From an uncultured Eubacteriales bacterium (GTDB lineage Bacteria > Bacillota_A > Clostridia > Christensenellales > Aristaeellaceae): 15,706 nucleotides of DNA. The notes beneath the pieces were generated by a model. It ran no database searches. It saw only the letters and a program-made list of their open reading frames with translations, and was not told the DNA's origin. Each line of letters starts with the position of its first letter. Position 1 is the first letter of the stretch. Shown piece after piece: positions 14,699 to 15,706 of this stretch. The stretch is from NCBI GenBank assembly GCA_902795555.1, contig CADBLV010000293.1:1-15706 (forward strand), written 5' to 3'. The translations under genes and the position numbers were made by a program.

Positions 14699-15706
14699 TT
14701 ATGCCATCTGATCTGTCAGTTCCGCAATCCGCTTCGCCAGCGCTTCCGCCTTCTGACGGTTTGTTTCCAGCTTTTCCTTTTCTTGGGCCACAAGCTGGGC
14801 CGGAGCCTTGGACAGGAAGCCGGCGTTGTTCAGCTTGCCCAGGGCCCGGTCGATCTCCTTCAGCAGGCCGTCCCTCTCTTTGGTCAGCCGCGCGGCTTCC
14901 TTGGCGAAGTCCACCAGATCCCCCAGAGGAATAAAGAGTTCTCCGGCGGCGGTCACGGCGGAAACCGTCTTCCCGGTCGCCTGAGCGCGTTCATCAATCA
15001 GCTCCACCTGCTGAGCGCCGGCCAGTTTCTTGAAGTATCCTTCGCCGTCCCGCAGGGTATCCCGCCATCCGTCCGCGGCCAGCAGCATCAGGTGGGTCCG
15101 CTTGGAAGGCGCCACGTTCATTTCGCTGCGCAGGTTCCGAATGGCCCGGATGATTTCCATCACGCCCTGCATCTTGCGTTCGTCCTCCGGGAAGTTCAGC
15201 TCCTCTTTCGCTTTGGGCCAGGCCGTAAGCATCAGGAAGCCTTCGCTGTCCGGCAGATATTTATACACCTGCTCTGTCAGGAAGGGCATGAAGGGATGCA
15301 GCAGCTTCAGCAGATCGGTCAGCACATGCAGCAGCACGGCCTTTACGGTTTCCTTGCTCTCGCCGTCTTCTCCGAGGAGCCGGCTCTTACTCAGCTCGAT
15401 ATACCAGTCGCAGAACTCGCTCCAGGCAAAGTCATAAATCTTCGTGGCCGCCAGGCCGAAATCTCCCTCTTCCATATGGGCGGAGATATCGCGGATGGTT
15501 TCCTGCAGGCGGCTGAGGATCCATTTGTCGGCTGTTTCAAGGTTTTCCGGCCGGAAGGGCTTCTTCTCAGACACGTTCATGAGCACAAACCGGGAAGCGT
15601 TCCAAACCTTGTTGGCGAAATTTCGGGCCGCTTCCACCTTGTCCCGGCTGTATCGGGTATCGTTGCCGGGGCTCACGCCCATCACCAGGCTGAACCGCAG
15701 CGCGTC
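14699..15706 (-). CDS. valS: Valyl-tRNA synthetase, C-terminal part (5' end outside the window)
   Basis: The frame is open from the window edge for 335 codons and ends at TAA (14701-14699). The first visible residues, DALRFSLVMGVSPGNDTRYS, are the segment that follows the KMSKS region in class I ValRS; the KMSKS itself lies outside. Next come NFANKVWNASRFVLMN, the helical anticodon-binding domain with the ValRS-typical IRAIRNLRSEMNVAPSKR, and a C-terminal coiled coil of about 70 residues rich in Lys, Glu and Leu (from roughly GDLVDFAKEAARLTKERD to the end) that contacts the tRNA. The enzyme charges tRNA-Val in the cytoplasm. It is the first visible gene of the minus-strand housekeeping block and is separated from rsmH by a hairpin terminator. 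Confidence 0.96.
   Translation of the reverse strand, partial: DALRFSLVMGVSPGNDTRYSRDKVEAARNFANKVWNASRFVLMNVSEKKPFRPENLETADKWILSRLQETIRDISAHMEEGDFGLAATKIYDFAWSEFCDWYIELSKSRLLGEDGESKETVKAVLLHVLTDLLKLLHPFMPFLTEQVYKYLPDSEGFLMLTAWPKAKEELNFPEDERKMQGVMEIIRAIRNLRSEMNVAPSKRTHLMLLAADGWRDTLRDGEGYFKKLAGAQQVELIDERAQATGKTVSAVTAAGELFIPLGDLVDFAKEAARLTKERDGLLKEIDRALGKLNNAGFLSKAPAQLVAQEKEKLETNRQKAEALAKRIAELTDQMA

Overview
The window looks like a chromosomal segment from a fairly GC-rich anaerobic Firmicute, probably a gut or rumen Clostridia relative. The reasons are strong AGGAGG-type ribosome binding sites, sigma-A promoters with 17-base spacers, a BspA-like leucine-rich repeat protein, and a maltodextrin operon beside plant-glycan glycosidases. 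The taxonomic placement is inference; there is no rRNA or other marker to settle it. No mobile element, CRISPR array, tRNA or prophage signal is seen.

Positions 1-4687 (minus strand) hold a small secreted leucine-rich repeat protein, a GH127 enzyme (beta-L-arabinofuranosidase family) and a GH31 alpha-glycosidase cut by the window edge. The two glycosidases lack signal peptides and should act in the cytoplasm on imported oligosaccharides. Positions 4767-9709 (plus strand) hold an operon made of a LacI-family regulator, malQ (4-alpha-glucanotransferase) and a glucan phosphorylase (glgP/malP), ended by a strong hairpin at 9804-9827. The two blocks diverge from back-to-back promoters. An inverted repeat built from two AACGTT cores lies at the predicted transcription start of the lacI operon, as expected for autoregulation. 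MalQ and the phosphorylase would together convert maltodextrin to glucose-1-phosphate and glucose.

Positions 9954-11812 (minus strand) hold a small DUF3237-like protein and, upstream of it, a soluble GGDEF protein with a degenerate receiver-like N-terminus and a PAS-like middle. The GGDEF gene has a clear promoter and a leader of about 125 bases with two hairpins that I cannot assign to a known class.

Positions 11884-15706 (minus strand) are housekeeping genes, in transcription order the 3' part of valS, rsmH, rsmI and an SRAP-domain protein. RsmH and RsmI methylate the same 16S rRNA nucleotide (C1402), so their adjacency away from the usual division cluster makes functional sense. A perfect 38-base tandem repeat lies between rsmI and the SRAP gene.

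I do not see a new defence, mobile or biosynthetic system. The most useful leads are the rsmH-rsmI pair, the divergent promoter/operator region, the structured leader of the GGDEF gene and the tandem repeat.
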